Source: Comamonas sp. 26 (lineage in GTDB: Bacteria > Pseudomonadota > Gammaproteobacteria > Burkholderiales > Burkholderiaceae_C). From it: DNA of 64,000 nt. The position numbers and the translations under genes are program-made. The first letter of the stretch is position 1. Every line of letters starts with the position of its first letter. A model generated the notes under the pieces. That model saw nothing but the letters and a program-made list of their open reading frames with translations, searched no databases and was not told where the DNA came from. Of the stretch, positions 1 through 9,411 are shown in pieces. The stretch is from NCBI RefSeq assembly GCF_002754475.1, contig NZ_PEFL01000003.1, positions 558,001-622,000 on the forward strand, given 5' to 3'.

Positions 1-70
1 GCAGTCGCATTGCAGGTAAAGACAGCGCTTGCGGCGGGCGATGCGTGGCAGCGGCCCTTACACTGGCTCC

Positions 71-487
71 ATGCTATGGGTCAAAGCTTTTCATATTGTT
101 TTCGTGGCCAGCTGGTTTGCTGGTTTGTTCTATTTGCCGCGTATCTTCGTCAATCTGGCCATGGTCACGCCCGGCTCGGTGGCTGAGCGCGAGCGTCTGC
201 TGCTGATGGCGCGCAAGCTGCTGCGCTTTACCACTCTGCTGGCCGTGCCCGCGCTGGGACTGGGTCTGTGGCTGTGGCTGGGCTGGGGCTTCAAGGGTGG
301 CTGGCTGCATGCCAAGCTGGCCGTGGTGCTGCTGGTCATCGGCTACCACCACAGCTGCGCCGTGCTGCTGCGCAAGTTGGGGGACAACACCTGTCATAAA
401 AGCCACCGCTGGTTTCGCTATTACAACGAAGTGCCTGTACTGCTCTTGATCGCCGCCGTAATTCTGGTGGTGGTCAAGCCCTTCTAG
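71..487 (+). CDS. hemJ: HemJ/CopD-family membrane protein, probable protoporphyrinogen IX oxidase
   Basis: A 138-residue, very hydrophobic protein with four predicted membrane segments (about residues 3-22, 52-72, 80-100, 120-136). The N-terminus MLWVKAFHIV with His8, the GYHHSCAVLLRKL stretch near residue 91 and the RWFRYYNEVP motif near residue 113 match the HemJ (UPF0093) family, which oxidises protoporphyrinogen IX to protoporphyrin IX in the inner membrane in heme synthesis. Length is typical of the family. An ATG at position 29 would add 14 residues that do not look like HemJ, so the ATG at 71 is preferred. The family name is secure; the enzyme role rests on family knowledge, and other CopD-like membrane proteins look similar. 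Confidence 0.75.
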   Translation: MLWVKAFHIVFVASWFAGLFYLPRIFVNLAMVTPGSVAERERLLLMARKLLRFTTLLAVPALGLGLWLWLGWGFKGGWLHAKLAVVLLVIGYHHSCAVLLRKLGDNTCHKSHRWFRYYNEVPVLLLIAAVILVVVKPF

Positions 488-511
488 TCGTGACCGGAAC
501 AAGGGACTGTT

Positions 512-1648
512 GTGTCTGAACCTGCGGTGACTCAGGCTGCCGGGCTGCCGGTGATCTCCATGCGCCACACCTCGGCCTGGCCGCTGGCGCTGGTGTATTC
601 CATGCTCATTGTGTTTGCCAGCCTGTTTCCGTTTGATGGCTGGCGCGCTCAGGGGATTGATCCCCGCGTTTTTCTGTTCGCCAAAATCCCGCCGCCTTAC
701 TGGACCTGGTTCGACGTCAACACCAATATCGTTGGCTATGCGCCGCTGGGCTTTTTTCTGGCGCTGGCGCTGATGCGCTCGGGCAAGCCACGGCTGGCCG
801 TGCCGCTGGCTTTTCTGGCGGGCACTTTGCTGTCGCTGTGCATGGAGTTTTTGCAGATCTACCTGCCGCGCCGCGTACCGTCTAACCTTGATTGGGTGCT
901 CAACTCCGGCGGCACGTTGATTGGTGCGCTGCTGGCCGCTTTGCTGGAAAAGCTGGGTGCACTCTCGCGCTGGAGTGCTTTTCGCAGCCAGTGGCTGGGC
1001 GAAGGCGGGGCAGGCGTGCTGGTGCTGCTGGCACTGTGGCCGTTTGCGCTGCTGTTCCCGGCGGCTGTGCCGTTCGGGCTGGGGCAGGTGCTGGAGCGGC
1101 TGGATGAAACCTTGCAAGACTGGCTGCTGAACACCCCGTTTGAAGACTGGCTGCCGCTGGGCGACTTTGCGATGACGCCGCTTTCCATGGTGACGGAGAT
1201 GTTCTGCGTCACGCTGGGGCTGTGGGTGCCTTGCCTGCTGGCCTATTGCGCCGTGCGCCACATGGGGCGCCGAGTCTTGGCGGCTTTGCTGCTGCTGGGG
1301 GCGGGAGTCAGCGTCACCGCGCTGTCAGCAGCGCTCAGCTGGGGGCCTGCTCACGCATGGGAGTGGGTGGATTTGCCCGTGCGCCTTGGTATCTGGGGTG
1401 GCCTGGGCCTTGCTGTGATTGCGCTGCCTGCCTCGCGCCGCATCTGCGCCGTGCTTTTGCTGCTAGTGCTGGTGCTGCACCTGAGTATCCTCAATCAGGC
1501 GCCCACTAATGTGTACTTTGCCCAGACGCTGCAGGCCTGGGAGCAGGGGCGTTTCATCCGCTTTTACGGACTGGGCCAGTGGCTAGGCTGGCTCTGGCCT
1601 TACGTGACGCTGGCGTATGTAGTGGTTCGCGTTTCCAGGCGGCAATAG
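512..1648 (+). CDS. VanZ-like family membrane protein
   Basis: A 378-residue polytopic membrane protein starting at GTG, 24 bases after hemJ. The first 145 residues form a VanZ-like domain: ASLFPFDGW near residue 36, WFDVNTNIVGYAPLGF near residue 66, and an acidic/basic signature with Glu112, Gln115, Arg120, Arg121, Asp127 and Asn131. The remainder adds several more hydrophobic segments, so the protein is about twice the length of VanZ itself. VanZ of enterococci lowers teicoplanin susceptibility by an unclear mechanism; most proteobacterial relatives are uncharacterised, and nothing here suggests glycopeptide resistance. It probably acts in the inner membrane. Tight spacing suggests cotranscription with hemJ. 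Confidence 0.75.
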   Translation: MSEPAVTQAAGLPVISMRHTSAWPLALVYSMLIVFASLFPFDGWRAQGIDPRVFLFAKIPPPYWTWFDVNTNIVGYAPLGFFLALALMRSGKPRLAVPLAFLAGTLLSLCMEFLQIYLPRRVPSNLDWVLNSGGTLIGALLAALLEKLGALSRWSAFRSQWLGEGGAGVLVLLALWPFALLFPAAVPFGLGQVLERLDETLQDWLLNTPFEDWLPLGDFAMTPLSMVTEMFCVTLGLWVPCLLAYCAVRHMGRRVLAALLLLGAGVSVTALSAALSWGPAHAWEWVDLPVRLGIWGGLGLAVIALPASRRICAVLLLLVLVLHLSILNQAPTNVYFAQTLQAWEQGRFIRFYGLGQWLGWLWPYVTLAYVVVRVSRRQ

Positions 1649-1669
1649 CCTGCCTAGAATGACCGCACT

Positions 1670-2026
1670 ATGAGTGACACCCAGAACCAAGCCAATGCCG
1701 ATGGCTACTACCAGCGCCATATTTTCTTTTGCTTGAATGAGCGCCCCAATGGTGAGGACTGCTGTGCCCTGCATGGTGCCAAAGCAGGCTTTGACCATTG
1801 CAAGCGCCGTGTGAAGGAAGAGGGCCTGGCTGGCAAGGGTCAGGTGCGCGTGAACAAGGCGGGCTGCCTTGACCGCTGCGCTGGTGGCCCTGTGGCCGTG
1901 GTCTACCCGGAAGGGGTCTGGTACACCTTTATTGACGACAGCGATATCGACGAGATCGTTGAATCCCACCTCAAGAATGGCAAGGTGGTTGAGCGTCTGG
2001 TGCTGCCTGAGAACGTAGGTCGCTGA
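1670..2026 (+). CDS. Thioredoxin-like [2Fe-2S] ferredoxin
   Basis: A 118-residue soluble protein of the Shethna-type, thioredoxin-fold [2Fe-2S] ferredoxin family. Cys21, the Cys31-Cys32 pair, Cys66 and Cys70 (AGCLDRCAGGP) follow the family spacing, and the C-terminal YPEGVWYTFIDDSDIDEIVE part is the usual end of the domain. Such ferredoxins carry electrons in the cytoplasm and are also built into NuoE-like subunits; the partner here is unknown. The ATG at 1670 lies 21 bases after the VanZ-like gene, so it may belong to the same transcript. Confidence 0.85.
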   Translation: MSDTQNQANADGYYQRHIFFCLNERPNGEDCCALHGAKAGFDHCKRRVKEEGLAGKGQVRVNKAGCLDRCAGGPVAVVYPEGVWYTFIDDSDIDEIVESHLKNGKVVERLVLPENVGR

Positions 2027-2072
2027 ACTCCAGCGACTCTCAAAAATGCAGGGCACTTCCTTTGGGTGGTGC

Positions 2073-2168
2073 CGGTTAAAACTGGCGCGTCTCTAAAGGA
2101 GGCGCCAAGCAAGGCCGCCCCGCAGCGAGGGTGCCGTCCCCGTGGTGGAGTGGCAAAGCCGCTCCGGG
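2073..2168 (+). repeat. Dispersed repeat R2, copy 1, upstream of a hydrolase gene
   Basis: About 95 bases in the gap before the hydrolase start share blocks with the minus strand of 31010-31132: GGTTAAAACTGG, CGCCAAGCAAG, GCCGCCCCGCAGCGAGGG and GGCAAAGCCGCTC, in the same order and with similar spacing. The blocks are GC-rich and can fold. The repeat ends about 20 bases before the likely GTG start. From memory, similar sequence is common between genes in Comamonadaceae. Confidence 0.75.
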
Positions 2169-2188
2169 AAAAAATTAGGATAGCAACC

Positions 2189-2827
2189 GTGAACTCCCAG
2201 ACTGAACGACTGACGCTGACCGGCGGTGCCGGCGTGATTGAAGCCCTGCGTGACCCGGCCCAACTGGCCGACGGGCAAAGCCCCAAGGGCGTGGCCATCA
2301 TTGCCCATCCGCACCCGCTGTTCGCTGGCACCATGGATAACAAGGTGGTGCAGACGCTGGCACGTGCCTTTGTGCAGTGTGGCTATACGGCGGTGCGTTT
2401 CAATTTTCGCGGCGTGGGTGCCAGTGCGGGCGAATATGACGCGGGCAAGGGTGAGCTGCAGGATTTGCTGGCGGTGATACGTCAGGTCGCGCCTGAGGGG
2501 CCGATTGCATTGGCAGGCTTCTCCTTCGGCGCTTTTGTCACCAGCCATGCGCTGGCTGCGTTGTGGGATGAAGGCCGAGTGGCCAAGGCCGTGCTCGTCG
2601 GCACCGCTGCCAGCCGTTTTGAGGTCGCGCCCGTGCCCGCTGCAGCCCATGACAGCACGCTGGTCATTCACGGCGAGGCCGATGACACTGTCGAGCTGTC
2701 TTCCGTCATGGACTGGGCCCGCCCGCAGATACTGCCTGTTACCGTGATTCCGCAGGTGGGGCATTTCTTTCACGGACAATTGCCTCTGCTCAAGAGCTTG
2801 GTCGTGCGCCATCTGAAGTCGCAGTAA
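2189..2827 (+). CDS. Alpha/beta hydrolase, dienelactone-hydrolase-like
   Basis: A 212-residue cytoplasmic alpha/beta hydrolase. The catalytic triad is readable: nucleophile Ser112 in AGFSFGAF, acid Asp165 or Asp166 in HGEADDTV, and His192 in QVGHFFHG. The HPHPLFAGTMDNKVV segment near residue 40 and NFRGVGASAGEYD near residue 72 are typical of this short hydrolase group. An earlier ATG at 2066 would read through the R2 repeat and give an implausible Arg/Pro-rich leader, so the GTG at 2189 is chosen. The substrate cannot be told from sequence. Confidence 0.8.
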   Translation: MNSQTERLTLTGGAGVIEALRDPAQLADGQSPKGVAIIAHPHPLFAGTMDNKVVQTLARAFVQCGYTAVRFNFRGVGASAGEYDAGKGELQDLLAVIRQVAPEGPIALAGFSFGAFVTSHALAALWDEGRVAKAVLVGTAASRFEVAPVPAAAHDSTLVIHGEADDTVELSSVMDWARPQILPVTVIPQVGHFFHGQLPLLKSLVVRHLKSQ

Positions 2828-2886
2828 GCACTTCCTTTTTGAACCCTGACGCACTGGTCTTGGTCAATCCCCTTTTCATAGCACCA

Positions 2887-2919
2887 AGCCAAGGTATATC
2901 CTTGGCTTTGGCTGTTTTT
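2887..2919 (+). terminator. Probable rho-independent terminator after the hydrolase
   Basis: AGCCAAGG (2887-2894) pairs with CCTTGGCT (2900-2907) across a five-base loop; a run of five T follows, but only after about seven other bases. The late T-run makes it a weaker call. Confidence 0.45.
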
Positions 2920-2967
2920 GATGGTGAATCACCGTCGCCTACCTTTGCTTTAGCGAGAGTTTTCTTC

Positions 2968-4140
2968 ATGAAGCCCATTTATTCCACGCTGCGCGTTCTG
3001 GCTGTTGCTGCCGCAGTCGCACCTGTTTTTGCCATGGCTCAGGTGGCGGCCCCCGTTCCTCCCGAGATTGCTGCCCGCAATTACCTGCTGGTGGATGTCA
3101 CCGCCGGTCAGGTGCTGGGTGCCAAGGATGTCGATGCCCCCGTCGAGCAAGCCTCGCTGACCAAGCTGATGAGCGCCTATGTGGTGTTTGACGCCCTGCG
3201 TGCCAAGAAGATCACGCTGGAGCAGACCATGCCCGTGAGCGAGCGCGCCTGGAAGATGCCTGGCTCGCGCATGTTCATCGACCCAAAAATGCAGGTGCCG
3301 GTCAACGACTTGGTTAGCGGCATGATCATCCAGTCGGGCAATGATGCGACTATGGCCTTGGCAGAAGCCGTGGGCGGCACGGCGGAAAACTTCGTCAAGA
3401 TGATGAATGACCAGGCCAAGGCCCTGGGCATGAAAAACACCAGCTACAAGAACCCCGAAGGTCTGACCGAGCCCGGCCATCTGACCACGGCACGCGACCT
3501 GTCCATCCTGGCGCAGCGCCTGATGCATGACTTCCCCGAGTACATGCATTACTACGCTACCAAGCACTATGCCTACCCGGGCACGCCTGCCTCGAATGGC
3601 AACAACCGCAACTCGCTGCTGTTCCGCGATCCGACCGTGGACGGTCTGAAAACCGGCCACACCAACGCCGCAGGCTACTGCCTGGTGGCCACGGCCAAGC
3701 GCGACCTGCCCAATGTGGGTCAGCGCCGCCTGCTGTCTATCGTGCTGGGCACTGCCAGCGAGAAGGCTCGTGCCAACGAAAGCCAGAAGCTGCTGAACTG
3801 GGGCTATACCGCCTATGACGCAGTCAAGCTGTTTGATGCGGACCAGCCTGTGGCCACGCCCGCCGTCTGGAAGGGGGCGGCCAATGCGGTCAAGATCGGC
3901 AAGGCCGATGGCGCTGTGGTGGTGACCGTGCCCTCGGGCACTGGCGGCAAGCTGACCACCGAAGTCGTTCGCCAGGACCCGCTGATTGCTCCAATCGCCA
4001 AGGGCCAGGTCATGGGCGTGCTTAAGGTCAAGTCGGGCGCTGATGTCGTTGCTGAAGTGCCACTGGTCGCTCTTGAGGCGGTTGAGCAGGCAGGCTTCTT
4101 TGGCCGTCTGTGGGACACCATTCGCCTCTGGATCAAGTAA
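2968..4140 (+). CDS. dacC: D-alanyl-D-alanine carboxypeptidase (PBP5/6 type)
   Basis: A 390-residue periplasmic low-molecular-weight penicillin-binding protein that trims the terminal D-Ala from peptidoglycan pentapeptides. It has a signal peptide (about residues 1-25, ending AMAQ) and the three active-site motifs: Ser63-Leu-Thr-Lys66, Ser123-Gly-Asn125 and Lys228-Thr-Gly230. A C-terminal beta domain and an amphipathic end (FFGRLWDTIRLWIK) are the expected membrane anchor. The ATG at 2968 is preferred over one at 2839 because it begins directly with the signal peptide. The exact symbol (dacA or dacC) is uncertain; the family is not. Confidence 0.9.
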   Translation: MKPIYSTLRVLAVAAAVAPVFAMAQVAAPVPPEIAARNYLLVDVTAGQVLGAKDVDAPVEQASLTKLMSAYVVFDALRAKKITLEQTMPVSERAWKMPGSRMFIDPKMQVPVNDLVSGMIIQSGNDATMALAEAVGGTAENFVKMMNDQAKALGMKNTSYKNPEGLTEPGHLTTARDLSILAQRLMHDFPEYMHYYATKHYAYPGTPASNGNNRNSLLFRDPTVDGLKTGHTNAAGYCLVATAKRDLPNVGQRRLLSIVLGTASEKARANESQKLLNWGYTAYDAVKLFDADQPVATPAVWKGAANAVKIGKADGAVVVTVPSGTGGKLTTEVVRQDPLIAPIAKGQVMGVLKVKSGADVVAEVPLVALEAVEQAGFFGRLWDTIRLWIK

Positions 4141-4347
4141 GACTCCTCGCTGGCACGGGGGCAATCCTTTGCCAGCTGCGGGAGCCTGACGTATGCGCTT
4201 GAGAAAATTGGCAAGTTGCGGGGCTATTGCGCCGCAGCAGTTGTGCGATTTTTCTCAAGCTGGTACATTCGAGGGCTTTTCGGAATTTCCGAAGGGATTC
4301 ACGTTTTCGCTTTTCACGAAGCAAATTCACGTTTAGGGACGTTATTA

Positions 4348-4725
4348 ATGCCAACCATTAACCAACTCGTGCGTCAGGGCCGCACGGTAGAAGTTGTTAA
4401 ATCCAAGAGCCCTGCTATGGAAAACTGCCCCCAACGCCGTGGCGTGTGCACTCGCGTGTACACCACCACACCTAAGAAGCCTAACTCGGCTCTGCGTAAG
4501 GTGGCTAAGGTTCGTCTGACCAACGGTTTCGAAGTTATTTCGTACATCGGCGGTGAAGGCCACAACCTGCAAGAGCACAGCGTTGTGCTAGTGCGTGGCG
4601 GCCGTGTGAAGGACTTGCCCGGTGTGCGTTACCACATCGTGCGCGGTTCTCTTGACCTGCAAGGCGTCAAGGACCGTAAGCAGTCCCGCTCCAAGTACGG
4701 TGCCAAGAAGCCTAAGGCTAAGTAA
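4348..4725 (+). CDS. rpsL: 30S ribosomal protein S12
   Basis: A 125-residue protein beginning [12 protein letters not shown], full length and highly conserved; it sits in the decoding centre and affects accuracy. The two loops that carry streptomycin-resistance changes have wild-type lysines: Lys43 in [12 protein letters not shown] and Lys88 in [13 protein letters not shown], so the sequence predicts a streptomycin-sensitive ribosome. It opens the str cluster. An in-frame ATG at 4216 lies in the leader and is rejected because the extra residues are not ribosomal. The leader contains an inverted repeat (TTCGGAA at 4279-4285 and TTCCGAA at 4287-4293). Confidence 0.98.
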   Translation: MPTINQLVRQGRTVEVVKSKSPAMENCPQRRGVCTRVYTTTPKKPNSALRKVAKVRLTNGFEVISYIGGEGHNLQEHSVVLVRGGRVKDLPGVRYHIVRGSLDLQGVKDRKQSRSKYGAKKPKAK

Positions 4726-4789
4726 TCAGCCCTGGTTTTTTGAAAACAAACGGTGTTTGATTCGCCTGACTGGCGCGATCGAACGTAGT

Positions 4790-4818
4790 GACCCGAAGCA
4801 CAAATTTTTGTGTGGGTC
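4790..4818 (+). other. Composite hairpin in the rpsL-rpsG spacer
   Basis: GACCC (4790-4794) pairs with GGGTC (4814-4818), and inside it CACAAA (4799-4804) pairs with TTTGTG (4807-4812), leaving a small asymmetric bulge. No T-run follows. In E. coli the rpsL-rpsG spacer is where S7 represses its own operon, so this may be the equivalent site; that is inference from position only. Confidence 0.45.
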
Positions 4819-4892
4819 GAGTAAGTGAGAGTTTTGAATAGCTCTCGCGGTATCTGAAAAGATGCCAACTGAAGCAAAGATAGAGGTAAAAA

Positions 4893-5366
4893 ATGCCACG
4901 TCGTCGCGAAGTCCCCAAACGTGAAATTCTGCCGGATCCAAAGTTCGGCAATGTAGAGCTGTCCAAATTCATGAACGTGATCATGGAAGGCGGCAAGAAG
5001 GCGGTTGCTGAGCGCATTATTTATGGTGCTCTGGACCTGATCGAGAAGAAGCACCCCGGTAAGGATCCTCTGGAAGCCTTCGTGGTTGCTATCAACAACG
5101 TCAAGCCCATGGTCGAAGTGAAGTCCCGCCGCGTTGGTGGTGCTAACTACCAAGTGCCCGTTGAAGTGCGTCCCGTCCGTCGTCTGGCTCTGGCCATGCG
5201 CTGGATCAAGGAAGCTTCCCGCAAGCGTGGCGAGAAGTCCATGGCTCAACGTCTGGCTAACGAGTTGCTGGAAGCAACCGAAGGCCGTGGCGGCGCCATG
5301 AAGAAGCGTGACGAAGTTCACCGCATGGCCGAAGCCAACAAGGCATTCAGCCACTTCCGCTTCTAA
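4893..5366 (+). CDS. rpsG: 30S ribosomal protein S7
   Basis: A 157-residue protein ([16 protein letters not shown] start) with the conserved [17 protein letters not shown] segment and a basic C-terminus. It binds the 3' major domain of 16S rRNA and nucleates the small-subunit head. A ribosome binding site (AGAGG) lies about eight bases before the ATG. It follows rpsL after 167 bases that include a composite hairpin, and precedes fusA; S7 is the autoregulator of this operon in E. coli. Confidence 0.98.
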   Translation: MPRRREVPKREILPDPKFGNVELSKFMNVIMEGGKKAVAERIIYGALDLIEKKHPGKDPLEAFVVAINNVKPMVEVKSRRVGGANYQVPVEVRPVRRLALAMRWIKEASRKRGEKSMAQRLANELLEATEGRGGAMKKRDEVHRMAEANKAFSHFRF

Positions 5367-5388
5367 TCGGAATCTCGCTCGAGATACA

Positions 5389-5422
5389 GGGCCGCATGCA
5401 AAAAACTTGCTGCGGCCTTGTG
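5389..5422 (+). other. Hairpin in the rpsG-fusA spacer, possible attenuator
   Basis: GGCCGCA (5390-5396) pairs with TGCGGCC (5411-5417), followed only by TTGTGT. The stem is good but the T-tract is poor, so it is more likely a processing or attenuation structure than a full terminator. Confidence 0.35.
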
Positions 5423-5513
5423 TCGATTCTGAGCGCCCCCATATAGAACTGCTGCTCCCAGCGCACAAGGCGGGGCAAGGCAGTACTCCCATACGATCAA
5501 GCAAGGATCCATC

Positions 5514-7622
5514 ATGGCTCGCAAGACTCCCATCGAGCGCTACCGCAATATCGGTATCTCGGCTCACATCGACGCAGGTAAGACAACTACCACCGAACGT
5601 ATCCTGTTTTATACCGGCGTGACCCACAAACTGGGTGAAGTGCACGACGGCGCTGCTACCACCGACTGGATGGAGCAAGAGCAAGAGCGTGGTATCACCA
5701 TCACTTCCGCTGCAGTGACCTGCTTCTGGAAGGGCATGGACCTGTCCTATCCCGAGCACCGCTTCAACATCATCGACACCCCCGGCCACGTGGACTTCAC
5801 CATTGAAGTGGAGCGTTCCATGCGCGTGCTCGACGGTGCTTGCATGGTGTATTGCGCTGTGGGTGGCGTGCAGCCCCAGTCGGAAACTGTGTGGCGTCAG
5901 GCTAACAAGTACAAAGTGCCTCGTCTGGCCTTCGTGAACAAGATGGACCGTACCGGCGCCAACTTCTTCAAGGTCTATGACGGCATGAAGGCTCGCCTGA
6001 ATGCGAACCCCGTGCCTGTGGTGATCCCAATCGGCGCTGAAGACAAGTTCGAAGGCGTTGTGGACTTGGTCAAGATGAAGGCCATCATCTGGGATGAAGC
6101 ATCTCAGGGCATGAAGTTCGAATACCAAGAGATTCCTGCTGAGCTGGTGGAGTCCGCCAACAAGTGGCGTGAAAACCTGGTCGAGGCTGCTGCTGAAGCC
6201 AACGAAGAACTGATGAACAAGTACCTTGAAGAAGGTTCTTTGTCTGAAGAAGAAATCAAGGCGGGTATCCGTGCTCGTACATTGGCTGTAGAAATTCAGC
6301 CCATGCTGTGCGGTACAGCGTTCAAGAACAAGGGTGTTCAGCGCATGCTGGACGCCGTGATCGACTATCTGCCTGCTCCAGTGGACATCGACGACGTGAC
6401 CGGTACTGATCCGGACGACGAAGAGAAGAAGCTGTCGCGCAAGGCTGACGATGCTGAGAAGTTCTCGGCTCTGGCATTCAAGCTGATGACTGACCCGTTT
6501 GTGGGCCAACTGACTTTCGTGCGCGTTTACTCCGGCGTGCTGAGCAAGGGCGAAACCGTCCTGAACTCGGTCAAGGGTAAGAAAGAGCGTATCGGCCGTA
6601 TCGTGCAAATGATGGCCAACGACCGCGTTGAAGTCGAAGAAATTCGCGCAGGCGACATCGCTGCTTGCGTGGGCTTGAAGGACGTGACCACCGGCGAAAC
6701 GCTGTGTGCTCTGGACGCTCCTATCGTGCTGGAACGCATGGTCTTTCCTGAGCCCGTGATTGCACAGGCCGTGGAACCCAAGACCAAGACTGACCAGGAA
6801 AAGATGGGGATCGCCCTGTCGCGCCTGGCTGCTGAAGATCCTTCCTTCCGCGTGCGTACTGACGAAGAATCCGGTCAGACCATCATCGCCGGTATGGGCG
6901 AGCTGCACCTGGAAATTATCGTTGACCGCATGAAGCGCGAATTCAACGTGGAAGCCAACGTGGGCAAGCCCCAGGTTGCCTACCGCGAAACGATTCGCCA
7001 AAAGGTTGTGGACGTGGACGGCAAGTTCGTTCGTCAGTCCGGCGGTAAGGGTCAGTACGGTCACGTGGTGTTCACTGTCGAACCTCAAGAAGCCGGTAAG
7101 GGCTTTGAGTTCGTGGACGCCATCAAGGGCGGTGTGGTTCCTCGCGAATACATCCCTGCGGTGGAAAAGGGCGTGATCGAAGCCCTGACTTCCGGCGTGC
7201 TGGCGGGTTATCCCGTTGTGGACGTGAAGGTCACTCTGACTTTCGGTTCGTACCACGATGTGGACTCGAACGAAATGGCGTTCAAGATGGCCGCTATCTT
7301 CGGTTTCAAGGAAGCTGCTCGCAAGGCCAGCCCCGTCATCCTCGAGCCAATGATGGCTGTGGAAGTGGAAACGCCTGAAGACTACGCCGGTACTGTGATG
7401 GGTGACTTGTCTTCCCGTCGCGGTATGGTGCAGGGCATGGACGACATGGTTGGTGGCGGCAAGGCCATCAAGGCCGAAGTGCCTTTGTCGGAAATGTTCG
7501 GCTACGCCACGTCGCTGCGTTCCATGACTCAAGGTCGTGCCAGCTACACCATGGAATTCAAGCACTACGCTGAAGCTCCTCGCAACGTGGCTGAAGCCAT
7601 CGTTGCAGCCCGCGCCAAGTAA
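5514..7622 (+). CDS. fusA: Elongation factor G
   Basis: A 702-residue translational GTPase that drives tRNA-mRNA translocation and, with ribosome recycling factor, splits ribosomes. The G domain shows the P-loop AHIDAGKTT near residue 18, the switch region [18 protein letters not shown] near residue 88 and NKMDR near residue 142, followed by the usual domains II to V. Length is normal (E. coli 704). Nothing suggests a second paralog here or fusidic acid resistance, although I did not check every known resistance position. Codon use is strongly biased as for other highly expressed genes. Confidence 0.98.
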   Translation: MARKTPIERYRNIGISAHIDAGKTTTTERILFYTGVTHKLGEVHDGAATTDWMEQEQERGITITSAAVTCFWKGMDLSYPEHRFNIIDTPGHVDFTIEVERSMRVLDGACMVYCAVGGVQPQSETVWRQANKYKVPRLAFVNKMDRTGANFFKVYDGMKARLNANPVPVVIPIGAEDKFEGVVDLVKMKAIIWDEASQGMKFEYQEIPAELVESANKWRENLVEAAAEANEELMNKYLEEGSLSEEEIKAGIRARTLAVEIQPMLCGTAFKNKGVQRMLDAVIDYLPAPVDIDDVTGTDPDDEEKKLSRKADDAEKFSALAFKLMTDPFVGQLTFVRVYSGVLSKGETVLNSVKGKKERIGRIVQMMANDRVEVEEIRAGDIAACVGLKDVTTGETLCALDAPIVLERMVFPEPVIAQAVEPKTKTDQEKMGIALSRLAAEDPSFRVRTDEESGQTIIAGMGELHLEIIVDRMKREFNVEANVGKPQVAYRETIRQKVVDVDGKFVRQSGGKGQYGHVVFTVEPQEAGKGFEFVDAIKGGVVPREYIPAVEKGVIEALTSGVLAGYPVVDVKVTLTFGSYHDVDSNEMAFKMAAIFGFKEAARKASPVILEPMMAVEVETPEDYAGTVMGDLSSRRGMVQGMDDMVGGGKAIKAEVPLSEMFGYATSLRSMTQGRASYTMEFKHYAEAPRNVAEAIVAARAK

Positions 7623-7652
7623 TTGACGCAGGTTTGACGAATCCGTCATAAT
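7623..7652 (+). promoter_or_regulatory. Probable sigma-70 promoter for tuf copy 1
   Basis: TTGACG at 7623-7628 and CATAAT at 7647-7652 are separated by 18 bases. Both hexamers are close to consensus. The -35 begins on the base after the fusA stop codon, so tuf can be transcribed independently of the str operon. Confidence 0.6.
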
Positions 7653-7663
7653 CTCGGGTTCTG

Positions 7664-7697
7664 ATCGCGACAACTCTTTGTGGGTTGTCGCGATTTT
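7664..7697 (+). other. Perfect hairpin in the 5' leader of tuf copy 1
   Basis: ATCGCGACAAC (7664-7674) pairs perfectly with GTTGTCGCGAT (7684-7694) across a nine-base loop and is followed by TTT. It lies just downstream of the predicted promoter, so it could stop read-through from fusA or structure the tuf leader. A short T-tract makes efficient termination doubtful. Confidence 0.5.
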
Positions 7698-7799
7698 GCC
7701 GGTCTGCGATCTCATGCCGTTCTGTTTCCTGTGCAGAGCGAATCAGCAATGGGGTGCAGACCTTAAACATCACACAGGTTTTTGCTCTTTGGAGAAATC

Positions 7800-8990
7800 A
7801 TGGCAAAAGAAAAATTCCAGCGCACAAAGCCCCACGTTAACGTGGGCACCATCGGTCACGTTGACCACGGCAAGACCACTCTGACTGCTGCTATCGCTAC
7901 CGTGCTGTCCAAGCACTTCGGCGGCGAAGCTAAGGATTACTCGCAGATCGACAACGCTCCCGAAGAAAAGGCTCGTGGTATCACGATCAACACTTCGCAC
8001 GTTGAGTACGAAACTGCTGCTCGTCACTACGCTCACGTTGACTGCCCCGGTCACGCTGACTATGTGAAGAACATGATCACTGGTGCGGCTCAGATGGACG
8101 GCGCTATCCTGGTTTGCTCCGCTGCTGACGGCCCCATGCCCCAGACTCGCGAGCACATCCTGCTGTCGCGTCAAGTTGGCGTTCCTTACATCATCGTGTT
8201 CCTGAACAAGGCCGACATGGTGGACGACGAAGAACTGCTGGAGCTGGTCGAAATGGAAGTGCGCGAGCTGCTGTCCAAGTACGACTTCCCCGGTGATGAC
8301 ACTCCTATCATCCGTGGCTCCGCCAAGCTGGCTCTGGAAGGCGACCAATCCGAAAAGGGTGAACCCGCTATCCTGCGTCTGGCTGAAGCTCTGGACACAT
8401 ACATCCCCACTCCCGAGCGTGCTGTCGACGGCGCCTTCGTGATGCCTGTGGAAGACGTGTTCTCGATCTCCGGTCGCGGCACTGTGGTGACTGGCCGTAT
8501 CGAACGCGGCATCATCAAGGTCGGCGAAGAAATCGAAATCGTCGGTATCACAGATACACAGAAGACCATCTGCACTGGCGTGGAAATGTTCCGCAAGCTG
8601 CTGGACCAAGGTCAAGCTGGCGATAACGTTGGCCTGCTGCTGCGCGGCACCAAGCGTGAAGACGTTCAGCGCGGCCAAGTTCTGGCCAAGCCCGGCTCCA
8701 TCAAGCCCCACACACAGTTCACTTCCGAAGTGTATGTGCTGTCCAAGGACGAAGGCGGTCGCCACACTCCTTTCTTCAACAACTACCGCCCTCAGTTCTA
8801 CTTCCGTACAACTGACGTGACCGGCTCCATCGAACTGCCAGAAGGCAAAGAAATGGTGATGCCTGGTGATAACGTGTCGATCACTGTCAAGCTGATCGCT
8901 CCTATCGCCATGGAAGAAGGTCTGCGCTTCGCTATCCGCGAAGGTGGTCGTACTGTTGGTGCCGGTGTGGTTGCCAAGATCATTGCTTAA
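7800..8990 (+). CDS. tufA: Elongation factor Tu, copy 1
   Basis: A 396-residue GTPase that delivers aminoacyl-tRNA to the ribosome. P-loop GHVDHGKTT at residues 18-26, [11 protein letters not shown] near residue 80 and NKADMVDD near residue 135 are intact. It differs from copy 2 (45399-46589) by only two residues by my reading: Gln7 here versus Glu7, and Val209 versus Ile209. Flanking DNA is unrelated, so the similarity stops at the gene ends, which fits gene conversion. ATG at 7800 has a GGAGA ribosome binding site; an upstream in-frame start at 7782 adds six unconserved residues. Confidence 0.98.
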   Translation: MAKEKFQRTKPHVNVGTIGHVDHGKTTLTAAIATVLSKHFGGEAKDYSQIDNAPEEKARGITINTSHVEYETAARHYAHVDCPGHADYVKNMITGAAQMDGAILVCSAADGPMPQTREHILLSRQVGVPYIIVFLNKADMVDDEELLELVEMEVRELLSKYDFPGDDTPIIRGSAKLALEGDQSEKGEPAILRLAEALDTYIPTPERAVDGAFVMPVEDVFSISGRGTVVTGRIERGIIKVGEEIEIVGITDTQKTICTGVEMFRKLLDQGQAGDNVGLLLRGTKREDVQRGQVLAKPGSIKPHTQFTSEVYVLSKDEGGRHTPFFNNYRPQFYFRTTDVTGSIELPEGKEMVMPGDNVSITVKLIAPIAMEEGLRFAIREGGRTVGAGVVAKIIA

Positions 8991-9014
8991 TTCTTAGCAA
9001 ACTAGGAATTATCA

Positions 9015-9326
9015 ATGTCCAAGCAAAAAATCCGCATCCGCCTGAAGGCTTTCGATTACAAGTTGATCGACCAGTCCGCAGCCGAAATCGTTGACACTGC
9101 CAAGCGCACCGGCGCGATTGTCAAGGGTCCCGTGCCCCTGCCAACACGCATGAAGCGTTTCGACATTCTGCGTTCGCCTCACGTCAACAAGACCAGCCGC
9201 GATCAGTTCGAAATCCGCACGCACCAGCGTCTGATGGATATCGTTGATCCAACTGACAAGACTGTTGACGCTTTGATGAAGCTGGACCTGCCCGCAGGTG
9301 TGGATGTCGAAATCAAGCTGCAATAA
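9015..9326 (+). CDS. rpsJ: 30S ribosomal protein S10
   Basis: A 103-residue protein, [20 protein letters not shown] start, of standard length. Besides its place in the small-subunit head it is NusE, which links NusG and RNA polymerase in antitermination. It starts 24 bases after tuf copy 1 with no terminator between, so tuf and S10 genes are probably cotranscribed. The next gene, rplC, is 200 bases away, an unusually long gap filled by hairpins. Confidence 0.98.
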   Translation: MSKQKIRIRLKAFDYKLIDQSAAEIVDTAKRTGAIVKGPVPLPTRMKRFDILRSPHVNKTSRDQFEIRTHQRLMDIVDPTDKTVDALMKLDLPAGVDVEIKLQ

Positions 9327-9365
9327 GAGTTTTGAAAGTCTCGAAAGAGGCTTTTAAGGTCTTTG

Positions 9366-9404
9366 TTTAACGCGAACTTGCTTGAAAAAGCAGTTCGCGT
9401 TAAA
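9366..9404 (+). promoter_or_regulatory. Long hairpin with GAAA tetraloop in the rpsJ-rplC spacer
   Basis: The arm at 9366-9383 (TTTAACGCGAACTTGCTT) pairs with 9388-9404 (AAGCAGTTCGCGTTAAA): 17 base pairs with a single bulged T, closed by GAAA. It is followed by a second hairpin with a T-rich end. Such a structure inside a ribosomal operon is most simply an attenuator, processing site or protein-binding leader. Confidence 0.6.
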
Positions 9405-9411
9405 ATTTGGA

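Noticed and set aside
512..1648. VanZ-like gene as a glycopeptide resistance marker
   Set aside because: No van genes are nearby, and VanZ-like proteins are common in bacteria unrelated to such resistance.
4629..7715. 1028-codon open frame on the minus strand across rpsG and fusA
   Set aside because: It is antisense to a highly expressed conserved gene with strong codon bias, which keeps one reverse frame free of stops. The product is His/Ser/Val-rich with no domain.
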